Positions 49,742 through 59,258 of a stretch of DNA of 64,000 nt are shown in pieces; the first letter of the stretch is position 1; each line of letters begins with the position of its first letter. A program made the translations under genes and the position numbers. Below the pieces are notes generated by a model. That model saw nothing but the letters and a program-made list of their open reading frames with translations, searched no databases and was not told the DNA's origin. Source of the stretch: Actinomycetospora cinnamomea (GTDB taxonomy: Bacteria; Actinomycetota; Actinomycetes; Mycobacteriales; Pseudonocardiaceae); contig NZ_QEKW01000006.1 in the NCBI RefSeq assembly GCF_003096675.1, positions 1 to 64,000 of the forward strand, given 5' to 3'.

Positions 49742-50938
49742 TCAGGCGGCGCAGGAGCCGGTGCTGACGCGGCCGGTGGCGTTGGGCGAGGCCTCGAGGG
49801 CCGGGCGGACCTGGTCGGCCGTGAGGACGAAGCCCGTGTCGCCCTGGTCGACGGCCGCGCCGAAGACCACGCCGATGACGCGGCCCTCGGGGTCGACCAG
49901 CGGGCCGCCGGAGTTCCCCGACCGCACCTGCCCGCGGATCGTGTAGACGTCGCGGGTGACGGTCGCGCTCTCGTAGATGTTCGGGCCGCGCAGCTGGATG
50001 CGCTGGCGCACCTTCGCCGGGGAGGACGCGAACGGCCCGTCCAGCGGGTAGCCGAGCGCCACCGCGTTGTCGCCGGTCTCCGCGCCCGCGAAGTCGAACT
50101 CGAGCGGTTCCGCGTCGAGGCCGGGCACCGCGAGCACGGCGACGTCGACCTCGTCGTCGTAGTAGACGACGCGCGCCGCGCGGGTGCGGCTGTCGCCGTC
50201 GGAGGTCGGCACCTCCACCGAGACCTCGTCGGTGCCCGCGACGACGTGCGCGTTGGTCATGACGCGGTCGTCGCCGACGACGAAGCCGGTGCCCTCCAGC
50301 GCCCGCTGGCACGACGGCGCCCGCCCGCGGACCTTGAGCACGCTCGCGCGGGCCTCCTGCACCACCGGGTCCTCGACCAGCGCCTGCTCCGGCGGGGGCA
50401 CCTCGGCGATCGGCGTCGAGGAGAAGGGGCTGAGCACGTCCGGGAAGCCCGAGGCGTCGAACAGCGCCCGCAGCTCCGAGGGCAGCGCGCGCAGCGGGTC
50501 GGGCATCACCGCGTCGACCCCGGCGAGCACCCGGGACTCGCGCAGCGACGAGGCCAGCGCCGTCTGCGACGACCCGGCCAGCGGCAGGGCGATCAGCCAG
50601 GCGACGATCAGCGCGGTCAGCGCCTGCAGCACCGACCCGAACGCCGAGTCGACCGTGCGCACGGCGGGCAGGCGCATCCGGTCGCGCAGCGCGCGGCCCA
50701 GGTAGACCCCGAGCGTCTCGCCCAGCGCCACGAGGGCGACGACGATGAGGACGCTGACGACGATCCGCGAGGTGGTGCCCTCGAACCCCTCCACCAGCGC
50801 CGGCGCGATCTTCAGGCCGAGCAGCGCCCCGCCGAGCACCCCGAGGAAGCTCAGCGCGGCCACCGCGAGCCCGTGGCGCCAGCCCGAGATGCCCGCGGCG
50901 ACCGCGAGCAACACGACGACGACGTCGACCCAGCTCAC
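49742..50938 (-). CDS. marP: periplasmic serine protease MarP
   Basis: A 398-residue membrane-bound protease. Four N-terminal helices (VDVVVVLLAVAAGISGWRHG, ALSFLGVLGGALLGLKIAPA, IVVSVLIVVALVALGETLGV, ALTALIVAWLIALPLAGSSQ) precede a trypsin-like domain. The triad is His in VMTNAHVVAGTDEV, Asp in DDEVDVAVLAVPG and Ser in IRGQVRSGNSGGPLVDPEGR. MarP protects mycobacteria against acid and processes a cell-wall hydrolase. GTG 50938 overlaps the NUDIX stop by 4 bp. It lies in the same leftward run as the NUDIX, TlpA-like and nth genes, an order shared with M. tuberculosis. Confidence 0.93.
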   Translation of the reverse strand: MSWVDVVVVLLAVAAGISGWRHGLAVAALSFLGVLGGALLGLKIAPALVEGFEGTTSRIVVSVLIVVALVALGETLGVYLGRALRDRMRLPAVRTVDSAFGSVLQALTALIVAWLIALPLAGSSQTALASSLRESRVLAGVDAVMPDPLRALPSELRALFDASGFPDVLSPFSSTPIAEVPPPEQALVEDPVVQEARASVLKVRGRAPSCQRALEGTGFVVGDDRVMTNAHVVAGTDEVSVEVPTSDGDSRTRAARVVYYDDEVDVAVLAVPGLDAEPLEFDFAGAETGDNAVALGYPLDGPFASSPAKVRQRIQLRGPNIYESATVTRDVYTIRGQVRSGNSGGPLVDPEGRVIGVVFGAAVDQGDTGFVLTADQVRPALEASPNATGRVSTGSCAA

Positions 50939-51699
50939 CGGACCGGACCTCCTTCGGCGGCCGCGTCGGGCCGTCCCGGCGCGTGCGCCGTGCTGGCAGA
51001 ACTCAGGTCGTGCCGCTGCGCCCACACCTCGTCGAGGTCACGCACGTCGGAACCGTCCCAGGGTCTCGCCCACCCGCCCAGGGTGAGCATCCAGTCCACC
51101 AGACCCGCCGTGAAGCCCCAGACGAGCAGTCCTCCTGCGGCGAACGCGGGACCCGTGTAGCCGGAGGGCCCCGTGACACGGAACCGGGCCGCGGGGTCGG
51201 CCAGCGTCGCGACGGGCACACGCACGACCGCCGCGACCTCGCCCGGGTCGACGACGGCCACGGGGGCGGGCCGCGCCCAGTGGGCGAGCACCGGCGTCAC
51301 GGCGAAGCCGGTCACGGGGATGGTCAGCGGCGGCAGCGTCCACAGGGGCACGACGCCGTCGGGGTCGAGCCCGGTCTCCTCGCGCGCCTCGCGCAGCGCG
51401 GCGGCCACCGGGCCGGCGTCCTCGGGGTCGACGGATCCGCCGGGGAACGCCGCCTGGCCGGCGTGGGAGCGCATCTCCGCGGCGCGTTCGGTGAGCAGCA
51501 GCTCCGGGCCGTCCCCCTCGTCGGCGAAGAGCATCAGCACGGCGGCCCGCCGGCCGTTGCCCGCCGGGTCCGCCAGGCGCCGGCGGAACGGGACGTCGTC
51601 GGGTCCGAGGCGCCGGCACGCGGCGACCAGCGGCGCGAGCCAGTCGGGGGCGGCGTCCGGGCGACAGGAGAGGCGCTCGGGCTGATCGGGCGGGCTCAT
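50935..51699 (-). CDS. NUDIX hydrolase, CoA pyrophosphatase type
   Basis: A 254-residue protein. The Nudix box is in AAFPGGSVDPEDAGPVAAAL followed by REAREETGLDPDGVVPLW, the arrangement with GGxxDPxD and ALREAxEETGL typical of CoA pyrophosphatases (NudL, NUDT7/8). LLLTERAAEMRSHAGQAAFP precedes it, also as in that family. The likely reaction is cleavage of CoA or its thioesters. It is the Rv3672c counterpart. ATG 51699 overlaps the TlpA-like gene stop by 4 bp. Confidence 0.88.
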   Translation of the reverse strand: MSPPDQPERLSCRPDAAPDWLAPLVAACRRLGPDDVPFRRRLADPAGNGRRAAVLMLFADEGDGPELLLTERAAEMRSHAGQAAFPGGSVDPEDAGPVAAALREAREETGLDPDGVVPLWTLPPLTIPVTGFAVTPVLAHWARPAPVAVVDPGEVAAVVRVPVATLADPAARFRVTGPSGYTGPAFAAGGLLVWGFTAGLVDWMLTLGGWARPWDGSDVRDLDEVWAQRHDLSSASTAHAPGRPDAAAEGGPVR

Positions 51700-52349
51700 C
51701 CGGCCGCGCCCCGGGCCGCGTCCACCGCCGCGCGCACCTGCTCGGGCGTGCGCAGCACCTGCGGGGGGATGTCGACGACCGTGCCGTCGGCGCGCACGAG
51801 CACGCTCGCCGGCAGGATCGGCGGCGCGCCCACCCGCGGCCCGACGACCTGGGCCGGGTCGCTGACCGACGGGTAGCGCGCGCCGAGGCTCTCCATCAGC
51901 GCGAGCGCGGAGGTCGCGCGGTCGGCGGCGTCGACACCCAGCACCGCGACCGACCCCGGCTGGGCGGAGTAGGCCTCCAGCGCCGGGATCTCCTCGCGGC
52001 ACGGCGCGCACCACGACGCCCAGAGGTTGACCAGCGTGTCCCGCCCGGCGAGCGCGGCGCCGAGGTCGACCGTGCCCGGCGCGCCCAGGCACTCCAGCGT
52101 CAGCCCCGCGAGCGCGGGCACCGGCGCGGCGCCGGGGAGGGGCGCCGGGCAGGGGGCGAGGTCCGCGGACTCCCGCGCGTCGGCCAGCGCCGCGGGGTCG
52201 TCGGGACCGGACACCGGCGCCGGCTGGAACACCGAGGACGGGTCGGCGGCGGCCGGGGCGGGTGCGGGGTCGCGCGGCCACAGGGCGATCACCCCGACCA
52301 CGGCCAGCACCACCACCACGAGCGTGGCCTTGACCTCCGCACGCGTCAC
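51696..52349 (-). CDS. TlpA-like thioredoxin-fold membrane protein
   Basis: A 217-residue protein with one N-terminal helix ([20 protein letters not shown]) and an exported thioredoxin fold. The active site is [20 protein letters not shown] (Cys-Ala-Pro-Cys), followed by [19 protein letters not shown] and [20 protein letters not shown] with the cis-Pro loop. It probably keeps exported thiols in the proper redox state; in M. tuberculosis the same position is held by Rv3673c. Two extra cysteines ([19 protein letters not shown]) flank the fold. GTG 52349 overlaps the nth stop (GTGA). Confidence 0.88.
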   Translation of the reverse strand: MTRAEVKATLVVVVLAVVGVIALWPRDPAPAPAAADPSSVFQPAPVSGPDDPAALADARESADLAPCPAPLPGAAPVPALAGLTLECLGAPGTVDLGAALAGRDTLVNLWASWCAPCREEIPALEAYSAQPGSVAVLGVDAADRATSALALMESLGARYPSVSDPAQVVGPRVGAPPILPASVLVRADGTVVDIPPQVLRTPEQVRAAVDAARGAAG

Positions 52350-53098
52350 GGCTCGAGACCGACGAGGGCGAGCAGGTGCGCGGCGTCGGGGCCCTTGACG
52401 AGCTTGGCCGCCTTGACCGGGTCGGTCTCGCCGACCCCCGCCGACGGGCAGTCGCGGCGCAGCGAGCAGGCCCCGCACGCCGGCTTCTTGGCGTGGCACA
52501 CCCGGCGGCCATGGAAGATCATCCGGTGGGACAGCATCGTCCAGTCCTTGCGCGGGATGAGCTCGCCCACCTCCTTCTCCACCTGCACCGCGTCCTCGGA
52601 CGCGGTCCACGCGAAACGGCGGGCCAGGCGCCCGAAGTGGGTGTCGACGGTGATGCCCGGGACGTCGAAGGCGTTGCCGAGCACCACGTTGGCGGTCTTG
52701 CGCCCGACGCCGGGCAGCGTGACGAGGTCGTCGAGGCGACCGGGCACGACGCCGTCGAACCGCTCCACGAGCGCGGCCCCGAGCTTGGTCACCGACTCGG
52801 CCTTCGCCCGGAAGAAGCCCGTGGGCTTGAGGATCTCCTCGAGCTCGGTGCGGTCGGCGCCGGCGAACGCGGCCGCGTCCGGGTAGCGCGCGAACAGCGC
52901 CGGCGTGACGCGGTTGACGGTGACGTCGGTGGTCTGCGCGGAGAGCACGGTGGCCACGAGCAGCTCGAACGGCGAGGTGAAGTCCAGCTCGCAGTGCGCG
53001 TCGGGGTGGGCGATGGCGAGGTCGCGATGCATCCGCCGCGCCCGCCGCACGAGGGCCAGGCGGCTCTCCTCACCGACGACGCGTGCTGCCCTGCTCAC
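52346..53098 (-). CDS. nth: endonuclease III
   Basis: A 250-residue base-excision DNA glycosylase/AP lyase. The helix-hairpin-helix and catalytic Lys are in [20 protein letters not shown], the catalytic Asp in [16 protein letters not shown], and the 4Fe-4S cluster binding pattern is [17 protein letters not shown]. It removes oxidised pyrimidines. GTG 53098 begins just before the basic N-terminal helices ([20 protein letters not shown]); an internal ATG near MHRDL would remove about 20 residues. First gene of the leftward run to marP. Confidence 0.95.
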   Translation of the reverse strand: MSRAARVVGEESRLALVRRARRMHRDLAIAHPDAHCELDFTSPFELLVATVLSAQTTDVTVNRVTPALFARYPDAAAFAGADRTELEEILKPTGFFRAKAESVTKLGAALVERFDGVVPGRLDDLVTLPGVGRKTANVVLGNAFDVPGITVDTHFGRLARRFAWTASEDAVQVEKEVGELIPRKDWTMLSHRMIFHGRRVCHAKKPACGACSLRRDCPSAGVGETDPVKAAKLVKGPDAAHLLALVGLEP

Positions 53099-53223
53099 CC
53101 ACCCAGGGTAGGACGCGCGCCGACACGGCCCGGGCGGGCCCGGCACGACGGATCCTCCGGGCGACACGCCGGGGCGACCCCGATGGCGGAGGCCACGGGC
53201 CGGTGCGCGACGATGCCCGCACC

Positions 53224-53478
53224 ATGACCGCCTGGCTCGCCGTCCTCATCCCTCTGCTGGTGATGGTGTTCGCGCTCGGGATGGAACGGTTGGAGACCCG
53301 CCTGCGCTCGGGCACCGTGCGTGAGGACGAGGTCGAGGACTTCCTCGAGCGCGCCCGACCCGACGAGGTCAAGGCGCTGTTCCGGCAGGGAATCGGCGGC
53401 GCGCTGCAGATGTTCCGCCTCCGCAACCTGGGCAAGCGCGGCGGTCTCGGGACGCGCCGCACCCGGGAACGGACCTGA
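53224..53478 (+). CDS. small membrane-anchored protein (Rv3675 position)
   Basis: An 84-residue protein with one N-terminal helix ([20 protein letters not shown]) and a charged cytoplasmic part ([37 protein letters not shown]). No known family is recognised. The ATG lies at 53224. By position, next to crp and nth, it corresponds to Rv3675, a possible membrane protein in M. tuberculosis. The gap to crp is 242 bp and carries the crp promoter. Confidence 0.65.
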   Translation: MTAWLAVLIPLLVMVFALGMERLETRLRSGTVREDEVEDFLERARPDEVKALFRQGIGGALQMFRLRNLGKRGGLGTRRTRERT

Positions 53479-53720
53479 CGCTCACGCACGGCAGCGACGT
53501 CGCCGGATCTCGCGCGCTATCATGGTCCGAACGGGCGAACTGCGGCCACGAGAACGGTGGATCGGCCCCGATGCGGTGAGTCGGTGGGTTCGCCGTGGCG
53601 TGATCACGGGAATGGACGTGACTATGCTGCGGCGCACGTGACTGGTGACACACAGGTGCGGACGCGGGGCGACGGCCCGTGACCGCGCGCGGTCGAGCGA
53701 GAGTCGGCGAGGAGCGGACT

Positions 53721-54395
53721 GTGGACGAGGTACTGGCGCGGGCCGGAATCTTCCAGGGGGTGGACCCGGCCGCGATCGAGGTGCTCACGGAGTCCCTCGA
53801 GCGTGTGGAGTTCCCGCGCGGCACGGTCATCTTCAACGAGGGCGAGCCCGGCGACCGGCTCTACATCGTCTCGACGGGCAAGGTGAAGATCGGTCGGCGA
53901 TCTCCGGACGGTCGCGAGAACCTCCTGTCGATCTTCGGTCCGTCCGACATGTTCGGCGAGCTCTCGATCTTCGATCCGGGCCCCCGCACGTCGACGGCCA
54001 CCACGGTCACCGACGTGCGCGCCTACACGATGGACCGCAACGCGCTCCGTGAGTGGATCGCGCAGCGGCCCGAGATCGCCGAGCAGCTGCTGCGCGTCGT
54101 GGCCCGCCGGCTGCGCCGCACCAACAACCTGCTCGCCGACCTCATCTTCACCGACGTGCCCGGTCGCGTCGCCAAGGCGCTGCTGCAGCTCGCGCAGCGC
54201 TTCGGGTCCCAGGAGGCGGGCCTCCTGCGCGTCACCCACGACCTGACGCAGGAGGAGATCGCCCAGCTCGTCGGCGCCTCGCGCGAGACGGTCAACAAGG
54301 CCCTGGCCGACTTCGCCGCCCGCGGCTGGCTGCGCCTCGAGGGCAAGAGCGTGCTCATCCTCGAGCCCGACCGCCTGGCCCGCCGGGCCCGCTAG
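53721..54395 (+). CDS. crp: cAMP receptor protein family regulator
   Basis: A 224-residue regulator, the length of mycobacterial Crp. The cyclic-nucleotide-binding domain runs [40 protein letters not shown], with the phosphate-binding cassette [20 protein letters not shown]. The C-terminal winged helix reads [40 protein letters not shown]. It controls many genes in response to cAMP, including starvation and redox genes. GTG 53721 follows GAGGAGCGGACT. It converges on the metallo-hydrolase gene. Confidence 0.95.
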   Translation: MDEVLARAGIFQGVDPAAIEVLTESLERVEFPRGTVIFNEGEPGDRLYIVSTGKVKIGRRSPDGRENLLSIFGPSDMFGELSIFDPGPRTSTATTVTDVRAYTMDRNALREWIAQRPEIAEQLLRVVARRLRRTNNLLADLIFTDVPGRVAKALLQLAQRFGSQEAGLLRVTHDLTQEEIAQLVGASRETVNKALADFAARGWLRLEGKSVLILEPDRLARRAR

Positions 54396-54401
54396 TTCTG
54401 C

Positions 54402-55229
54402 TCAGGCCCGCTCGGTCCCCGTCCGCCGCAGGTGGGCGAGCTGGGCGGCGACCGACTGGTCGGCCGCCGGCCACAGCGTCTCGTCCACGTCCGCGTAGAC
54501 GATCTCGACGACCTGGCGCGGCGTCGGCGCCGGGCCGAGGTCGCGCAGCGCCGCCCGCACCTGGTCGAGCCGCTGCTCACGGTGGCGCAGGTAGTCCCGT
54601 GCCGTCTCCCCGGCGTCGGGGAGGTCGGGCCCGTGCCCGGGCAGCAGCGTCGTCCCGGGCGGGAGCTCCGCGAGACGGCGCAACGAGTCCAGGTAGTCGG
54701 TCAGGGCGCCCTCATAGTCGCCGAGCACGGTGGTACCGCGCCCCAGGACCGTGTCGCCGGTGAGCACGCTCCCGTCCCCGTCGACGACCAGTGACAGCGA
54801 GTCGTCGGTGTGGCCCGGTGTCACCAGCACCCGCAGGTCGAGGCCCGCGACGGCCAGCCGCTCGCCCGGACCGAGGCCCTCGGCGCCGAGCACGAGCGTC
54901 GGGTCCAACGCACGGACCGGCGCGGCGACCCGCTCGGCGAACGTCCGGGCGGCCTCGGTGTGGTCGAGGTGGCGGTGGGTCAACAGCACGAGCTCGACGG
55001 GGCCCAGGGCGGCCAGCCGGTCGAGGTGCGCCGGGTCCTCGGGTCCGGGGTCGACGACGACGCAGCCCGCCTGGCCCGGCGCCCGCAGGATCCAGGTGTT
55101 GGTGCCGTCGAGGGTCATCGGCGACGGGTTCTCGGCGAGGACCACCGACGCGGACTCCGTGACCGCTCGCAGCTCGCCGTAGGCGGGATGCTCCGGCGCC
55201 TCCCCGCCCGGCACGGCGCGCCCGCTCAC
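54402..55229 (-). CDS. metallo-beta-lactamase-fold hydrolase
   Basis: A 275-residue metallo-hydrolase (Rv3677c-like, LACTB2-like). Metal ligands: VELVLLTHRHLDHTEAARTF, LRVLVTPGHTDDSLSLVVDG, GSVLTGDTVLGRGTTVLGDY. The winged C-terminal domain with PGHGPDLPDAGETARDYLRH and REQRLDQVRAAL is typical of LACTB2/endoribonuclease-type members. The GTG at 55229 overlaps the stop of the NUDIX gene (GTGA). The actual substrate (nucleic acid or small ester) is not known. Confidence 0.88.
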   Translation of the reverse strand: MSGRAVPGGEAPEHPAYGELRAVTESASVVLAENPSPMTLDGTNTWILRAPGQAGCVVVDPGPEDPAHLDRLAALGPVELVLLTHRHLDHTEAARTFAERVAAPVRALDPTLVLGAEGLGPGERLAVAGLDLRVLVTPGHTDDSLSLVVDGDGSVLTGDTVLGRGTTVLGDYEGALTDYLDSLRRLAELPPGTTLLPGHGPDLPDAGETARDYLRHREQRLDQVRAALRDLGPAPTPRQVVEIVYADVDETLWPAADQSVAAQLAHLRRTGTERA

Positions 55230-56047
55230 CGTCCCGCTCCGAGCGCCTGCGGGGGCACGACGAACCCGACCCGCTCGCCGGCGGGACGGAAGCGCGGCGT
55301 GACGGGCTCCGGGCGGCGGGCGGCGGCGGCGTCGAGCAGCTCCGCGACGGAGCCGCCGGAGAGCCGGGCGAGCTCGCCCAGCACCGCCCACGTGGGCGGC
55401 ATCAGCGCCCGCGTGCCGTCCTCCCACTCGCGCAGGGCCTGCGCGGGCGCGCACCACCGGGCACCGACCGCCTCGGTGGTCGCCCCGTCCGGCTCCTGGC
55501 CCGGGGGCACGGCGGCCACGAAGAACGCGGTGTCGTAGCGGCGCGGCATCGCCTCGGGGGTGATCCAGCGCGCCCACGGGCGCAGCCGGTCGGCGTCGAC
55601 GCGCGCCACGACGTCGCCCAGCCCGACCTCGCGGGCCACCAGGCGCTCGCGGACGCCGGGACCAGGGGTGCCGTCGGCGAGCAGGACGCCGGTCTCCTCG
55701 TAGGTCTCGCGGACCGCGCACGCCAGCAACGCCGCGGCGGTCCCCGGTGTCGTCGCCCAGCTCTGCGCGGCCTCGCCCGCGGCGGCCTCGTCGACGAGGC
55801 CGCGCGCCAGCGCCTCGCGGTCGGCTGCGTCCACCCCGCCGCCGGGGAAGACCGTCATGCCGGCCGCGAACGCCATCTCCGCGGCCCGCTCGAGCACGAA
55901 CACCTCGACGCCCCCGCCCGCCGCGTCGCGGACGAGCAGCACCGACGCGGCCCGCCGCAGCTCGCCCGGGGGACGGCTCCCGAGGCGGTCGAAGGCGGGC
56001 CGGTCCATCCCGAACCGCGGGGGCAGGTCGACGAGGTCGGTGGTCAC
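55226..56047 (-). CDS. NUDIX hydrolase (NUDT19-like)
   Basis: A 273-residue protein with the split organisation of NUDT19-like enzymes: RAASVLLVRDAAGGGVEVFV, MAFAAGMTVFPGGGVDAADR, then a long insert and LLACAVRETYEETGVLLADG, which supplies the RExxEExG of the Nudix box. Members hydrolyse CoA or nucleotide-sugar-like substrates. The start is GTG 56047 or the upstream GTG 56056. It is translationally coupled with the metallo-hydrolase gene. The same pair occurs in many actinobacteria. Confidence 0.85.
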   Translation of the reverse strand: MTTDLVDLPPRFGMDRPAFDRLGSRPPGELRRAASVLLVRDAAGGGVEVFVLERAAEMAFAAGMTVFPGGGVDAADREALARGLVDEAAAGEAAQSWATTPGTAAALLACAVRETYEETGVLLADGTPGPGVRERLVAREVGLGDVVARVDADRLRPWARWITPEAMPRRYDTAFFVAAVPPGQEPDGATTEAVGARWCAPAQALREWEDGTRALMPPTWAVLGELARLSGGSVAELLDAAAARRPEPVTPRFRPAGERVGFVVPPQALGAGR

Positions 56048-56057
56048 CCGCCGCACC

Positions 56058-58532
56058 CTAGGCGTCGCGGGGCGTGCCGTCCTCGCCGTCGTGATCCCCG
56101 CGGCGGGGCAGGTTGTGGCCGTTGCTGCCGCCCACCGGCGGCGGCCCGGACGGCCGGGGTCCGGGGTGCGGCGGCCCGGTGGGCCGCGGGCGGGGCGCGG
56201 TGGTGTCCTCCGACCCGGGCGGGGCGTGCTGGCCCGGCGAGGGCCGGCCCGTCAGCGGGTCCGGCGCGCCCGCCTCCAGCCGCTCCCGGGAGGCCAGCTC
56301 CTCGTGCAGGCGGGCGAGCAGCTCGCGCTCGCGCTCGGAGAGCTGCGAGTCCACCGAGTCCGGACCGGACGGGGGCGCCGACGAAGGTGCGGCCGGCGCG
56401 GGCGGCTCCGGGGCCGGCGGTGACGGTGACGGCCGCGGCCGGTGCACCGGCCCGGTGGCGGCGTCGCCGGGCCCGTGGCCTCGCCCGTGGCCCTTCCCGT
56501 CGCCGTGCTCGGGCCCGTGGTGGTGGCCGTTGGTGTGGGTGGGCGCCGGGGCGTCGAGCGGTGCCTCGAACTCGCCGGTCTCGCTGCGGCTGTGCCGGGC
56601 GCGACGCAGCCGGGCACCGTTCACGGCGTCCGGTTCCACCGCGGGCAGGTCCCCCACCAGGGAGCCGCCGACGACGGGGATGTCGCCGGTGGCGGCGTCC
56701 GGGTCGACCGCGGCGGGAGGTTCCCACGCACGGTCGTCCGTGGTCTCCGCCGGTGCCGTCCCGGGTGCCGCCGGCCCGTCGGTGCCGAACGAGACACCGA
56801 GGGGGCTCCCGGTCCACGCCGAGATCGGGTGCTCGTCCGAGAGGATCTCGTCCGGTGGCGGGGTGCGCCACAGCGCCGCGATCCGCTCGGCAGTGGTCTC
56901 CGGGTCGAGGTCGACCGGGGGCGGCGCCGGCGGCTCGAGACCCTCGGGCTCGGCGGCGAGGGTCTCGGGCTGCGGTGCCGACGGCGCGGGAGCGTCCTCG
57001 ACGTCCGCGATGTCGGGTACCGCCCGGTCCGGCCGCTCGAGCGGGTCACGGCCGGCGGCCGCGACCGTGCGGTACTCCTCCTCGGCCGGCTCGGACGACC
57101 CGACCGGCTCGGCGCGCCCCGTCGGCTCGACCGGGAGCACCGGCTCGGCCGCGGGCTCCCGGCGGGCCGGCTCGGCGCGGGGCTCCGACGACTCGACCGA
57201 GGCGCGGGACGGGGCGGGCGGGCCGGGCACGCCGAACGGCGGGACGTGGTCCCGCCGGGCGTGGCCGCCGGCGGGGGCCCCCGACCGGGGCGTCGCCGCG
57301 GGGGCCCCCGACCGGGGCGTCGCCGCGGCGGGCAGCGGGCGGGCGGCCCGCACCGCCGCCTGGTGGTAGGCGGGCAGCTCCGCGCCCGCGGCGAAGACCT
57401 CGACCGACACCGCGCCCAGCTCGCGGGCGGCGTGGGCGACGTGATGGGCGACGTGCTCGCAGTCGTCGGCGGAGTGCGTCTCGACCAGCACGACACGGTG
57501 CGGCACGGGACCGGGCGCGGCCCCGGCGGGCGTGGTCCGCCAGCACTGGCGCACGCGGTGGACCTCGGGGAGGCGCGCGGCGGCGCGGGCGACGGCCTCG
57601 CCCGCACCCCCGGACGCGGCGGCGCCGGGCGGCGGGTCGCCCGTGAAGCGGTGCTCGTCGCGCCGGTCGGCCTCGGGGTCTCGCGGCAGGACGTCGACCA
57701 GCTCCGGATCGACGCGCGACGAGGCGAACCACCGGCCCAGCACGGCGTGCTCGCGGGGCGTCACCCCGGCGCCGGCGGCCAGCAGCGATCCGCCCAGGAG
57801 CTCGGCGGCGGCGGCGTCGTCCTCGACGGCGACCAGCTCGCGCACCGAGGACAGGGCGTCGTCGTCGATCCGTCCCGCGAGCGAGAGCAGGACCTCGTGC
57901 CGCCCACCCCCGTCGGGCCGCACGGACGACGGGGTGCCGGGCCGGAAATCGCTCCCGCGGGTCCGGGCCGGCCCGGCCGGACGCTCGGGGGGCTCGGCGT
58001 GCGCGTCCCGCGCCGCGGGCACCGCCGGTGGTGCGGGGACCTCGTCCACCGCCTCGCCGGCGTCGTCGGTGTCGGCGTCGTCGGTGTCGGCGACGTCCTC
58101 GGGGGCGGGCTCCTCCGCCACGGGCTCCTCGACGGCGGGCTCCTCGACGGGGGGCTCCTCGACGACCGGCTCGGCGGGCTCCGGCACCGCCGCCGCCTCC
58201 TCCGCCGCCGCCTCGTCGGCAGCCGCCTCATCCGCGGCCGCAGCCGCGCGCAGGCGCCGGCGCTCGGCGACGCGCCGCCAGGCGGCGAGGGCCACCGGGT
58301 CTCGGTCGGGGCGTCCGGCCTCGTCGCGGACGGACCACGGCGGCAGGTTCGCCAGGTCACCCCCGCCGCCGGCGAGACCGCGCAGCTCGCCGCCGAGATC
58401 GCCGCCCAGGTCACCGCCCAGGCGCTCGAAACCGAGGCGGCCGATGCGCGGATGGTCGCCGCGGCGTCGGGCGAGCGGGGACCCGTCGGCGCGGTCCTGG
58501 TGGTCCTCGCCGGTCATGTCGCGCTCAGCCAT
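56058..58532 (-). CDS. large unknown protein, paralogue of the next gene
   Basis: An 824-residue, mostly disordered protein. N-terminal acidic/Ala/Pro-rich repeats (PVVEEPPVEEPAVEEPVAEE; DTDDADTDDAGEAV), a folded part at about 200-400 (LLSLAGRIDDDALSSVRELV, AAGAGVTPREHAVLGRWF, VHRVRQCWRTTPAGAAPG, AVSVEVFAAGAELPAYHQAA) and a long Pro-rich tail with a 27-bp tandem repeat at 57274-57327. The folded part is clearly related to the protein encoded at 58525. No known domain is recognised. The ATG at 58532 overlaps the end of the upstream gene by 8 bp. Confidence 0.7.
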   Translation of the reverse strand: MAERDMTGEDHQDRADGSPLARRRGDHPRIGRLGFERLGGDLGGDLGGELRGLAGGGGDLANLPPWSVRDEAGRPDRDPVALAAWRRVAERRRLRAAAAADEAAADEAAAEEAAAVPEPAEPVVEEPPVEEPAVEEPVAEEPAPEDVADTDDADTDDAGEAVDEVPAPPAVPAARDAHAEPPERPAGPARTRGSDFRPGTPSSVRPDGGGRHEVLLSLAGRIDDDALSSVRELVAVEDDAAAAELLGGSLLAAGAGVTPREHAVLGRWFASSRVDPELVDVLPRDPEADRRDEHRFTGDPPPGAAASGGAGEAVARAAARLPEVHRVRQCWRTTPAGAAPGPVPHRVVLVETHSADDCEHVAHHVAHAARELGAVSVEVFAAGAELPAYHQAAVRAARPLPAAATPRSGAPAATPRSGAPAGGHARRDHVPPFGVPGPPAPSRASVESSEPRAEPARREPAAEPVLPVEPTGRAEPVGSSEPAEEEYRTVAAAGRDPLERPDRAVPDIADVEDAPAPSAPQPETLAAEPEGLEPPAPPPVDLDPETTAERIAALWRTPPPDEILSDEHPISAWTGSPLGVSFGTDGPAAPGTAPAETTDDRAWEPPAAVDPDAATGDIPVVGGSLVGDLPAVEPDAVNGARLRRARHSRSETGEFEAPLDAPAPTHTNGHHHGPEHGDGKGHGRGHGPGDAATGPVHRPRPSPSPPAPEPPAPAAPSSAPPSGPDSVDSQLSERERELLARLHEELASRERLEAGAPDPLTGRPSPGQHAPPGSEDTTAPRPRPTGPPHPGPRPSGPPPVGGSNGHNLPRRGDHDGEDGTPRDA
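57274..57327. repeat. 27-bp tandem duplication
   Basis: GGGGCCCCCGACCGGGGCGT plus CGCCGCG is repeated exactly (57274-57300 and 57301-57327), encoding AATPRSGAP twice in the Pro-rich region of the large unknown protein. Confidence 0.85.
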
Positions 58533-59199
58533 GGCCCACCAGCTCCCCCGTGCTCGCGACGACGCCGGCGCGGGCGGGCGGCGGGACCCGGCCGGCGTCG
58601 CGGCGCCACAGCACCTCGGCGACCGCCAGCGCCTCGCGGTGGTACGGGGCGGGCACCGCCGACGGGCCCAGGACCTCGACGCACGGGTCGGCCTCGCCGC
58701 GGGCGCGCAGGGCGCGCTGCAGGGCCCCGGTGAGTGCCGCGTCGCCCGTGCCGTCCGCCGCGACGAGCACCACCCGCACCGCGTCCCCGGCGGACCCGGA
58801 GCGCCACGCCCGGCGCACGGCCGTCACGCCCGCGGTGACCGGGGCCAGCGCCCGCAGCACGAGGTCGGTGTCGTCCCAGCCGGGACCCGCGCCGGGCTCG
58901 GCGAAGGCCGCGGCCGGCGCGGGCGCCGCCTCGACGTGCAGGACGGCGTCGACCAGCCGTGCCGGACCGCCCCACCCGAGCACCGCCGTGCGCAGACGGG
59001 CGCGCTCGTCCTCGGTGACGCCGACACGGTGGCGCAGCAGGGCACGCGGCAGGGCGGTGCGCAGGGCCACGTGGGCGCCGCAGGACAGCCAGTCACGTAG
59101 CCGCCAGAGCTGGCGGTCCGGCAGCCGGCCGGCCATCGCCAGCAGGACGTCGTGGCACGCCCGCTCGGCCTCGGTACCGGATGCGGTCCTCGTGTCCAC
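58525..59199 (-). CDS. unknown protein sharing a domain with the next gene
   Basis: A 224-residue protein. Segments DVLLAMAGRLPDRQLWRLRD, LLRHRVGVTEDERARLRTAV, VTAVRRAWRSGSAGDAVRVV and CVEVLGPSAVPAPYHREALA match, in order, the folded part of the 824-residue neighbour, so the two genes descend from one ancestor. It lacks the disordered arms. Function unknown; the VxVLxPSxVPxPYHxxA element is distinctive. The GTG at 59199 follows GGAGCAGAG. The in-frame ATG at 59262 would reach into the gap with poor context. Confidence 0.65.
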   Translation of the reverse strand: MDTRTASGTEAERACHDVLLAMAGRLPDRQLWRLRDWLSCGAHVALRTALPRALLRHRVGVTEDERARLRTAVLGWGGPARLVDAVLHVEAAPAPAAAFAEPGAGPGWDDTDLVLRALAPVTAGVTAVRRAWRSGSAGDAVRVVLVAADGTGDAALTGALQRALRARGEADPCVEVLGPSAVPAPYHREALAVAEVLWRRDAGRVPPPARAGVVASTGELVGHG

Positions 59200-59258
59200 C
59201 TCTGCTCCGATCCACCTGCTGCTCCCGGCGACCCCCGGTCGACCGGGGTGCGGCCAGC

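Noticed and set aside
53479-53720. Crp autoregulatory site
   Set aside because: No TGTGA-N6-TCACA match; only loosely similar GTGATCAC and GTGAC repeats, so no site was called.
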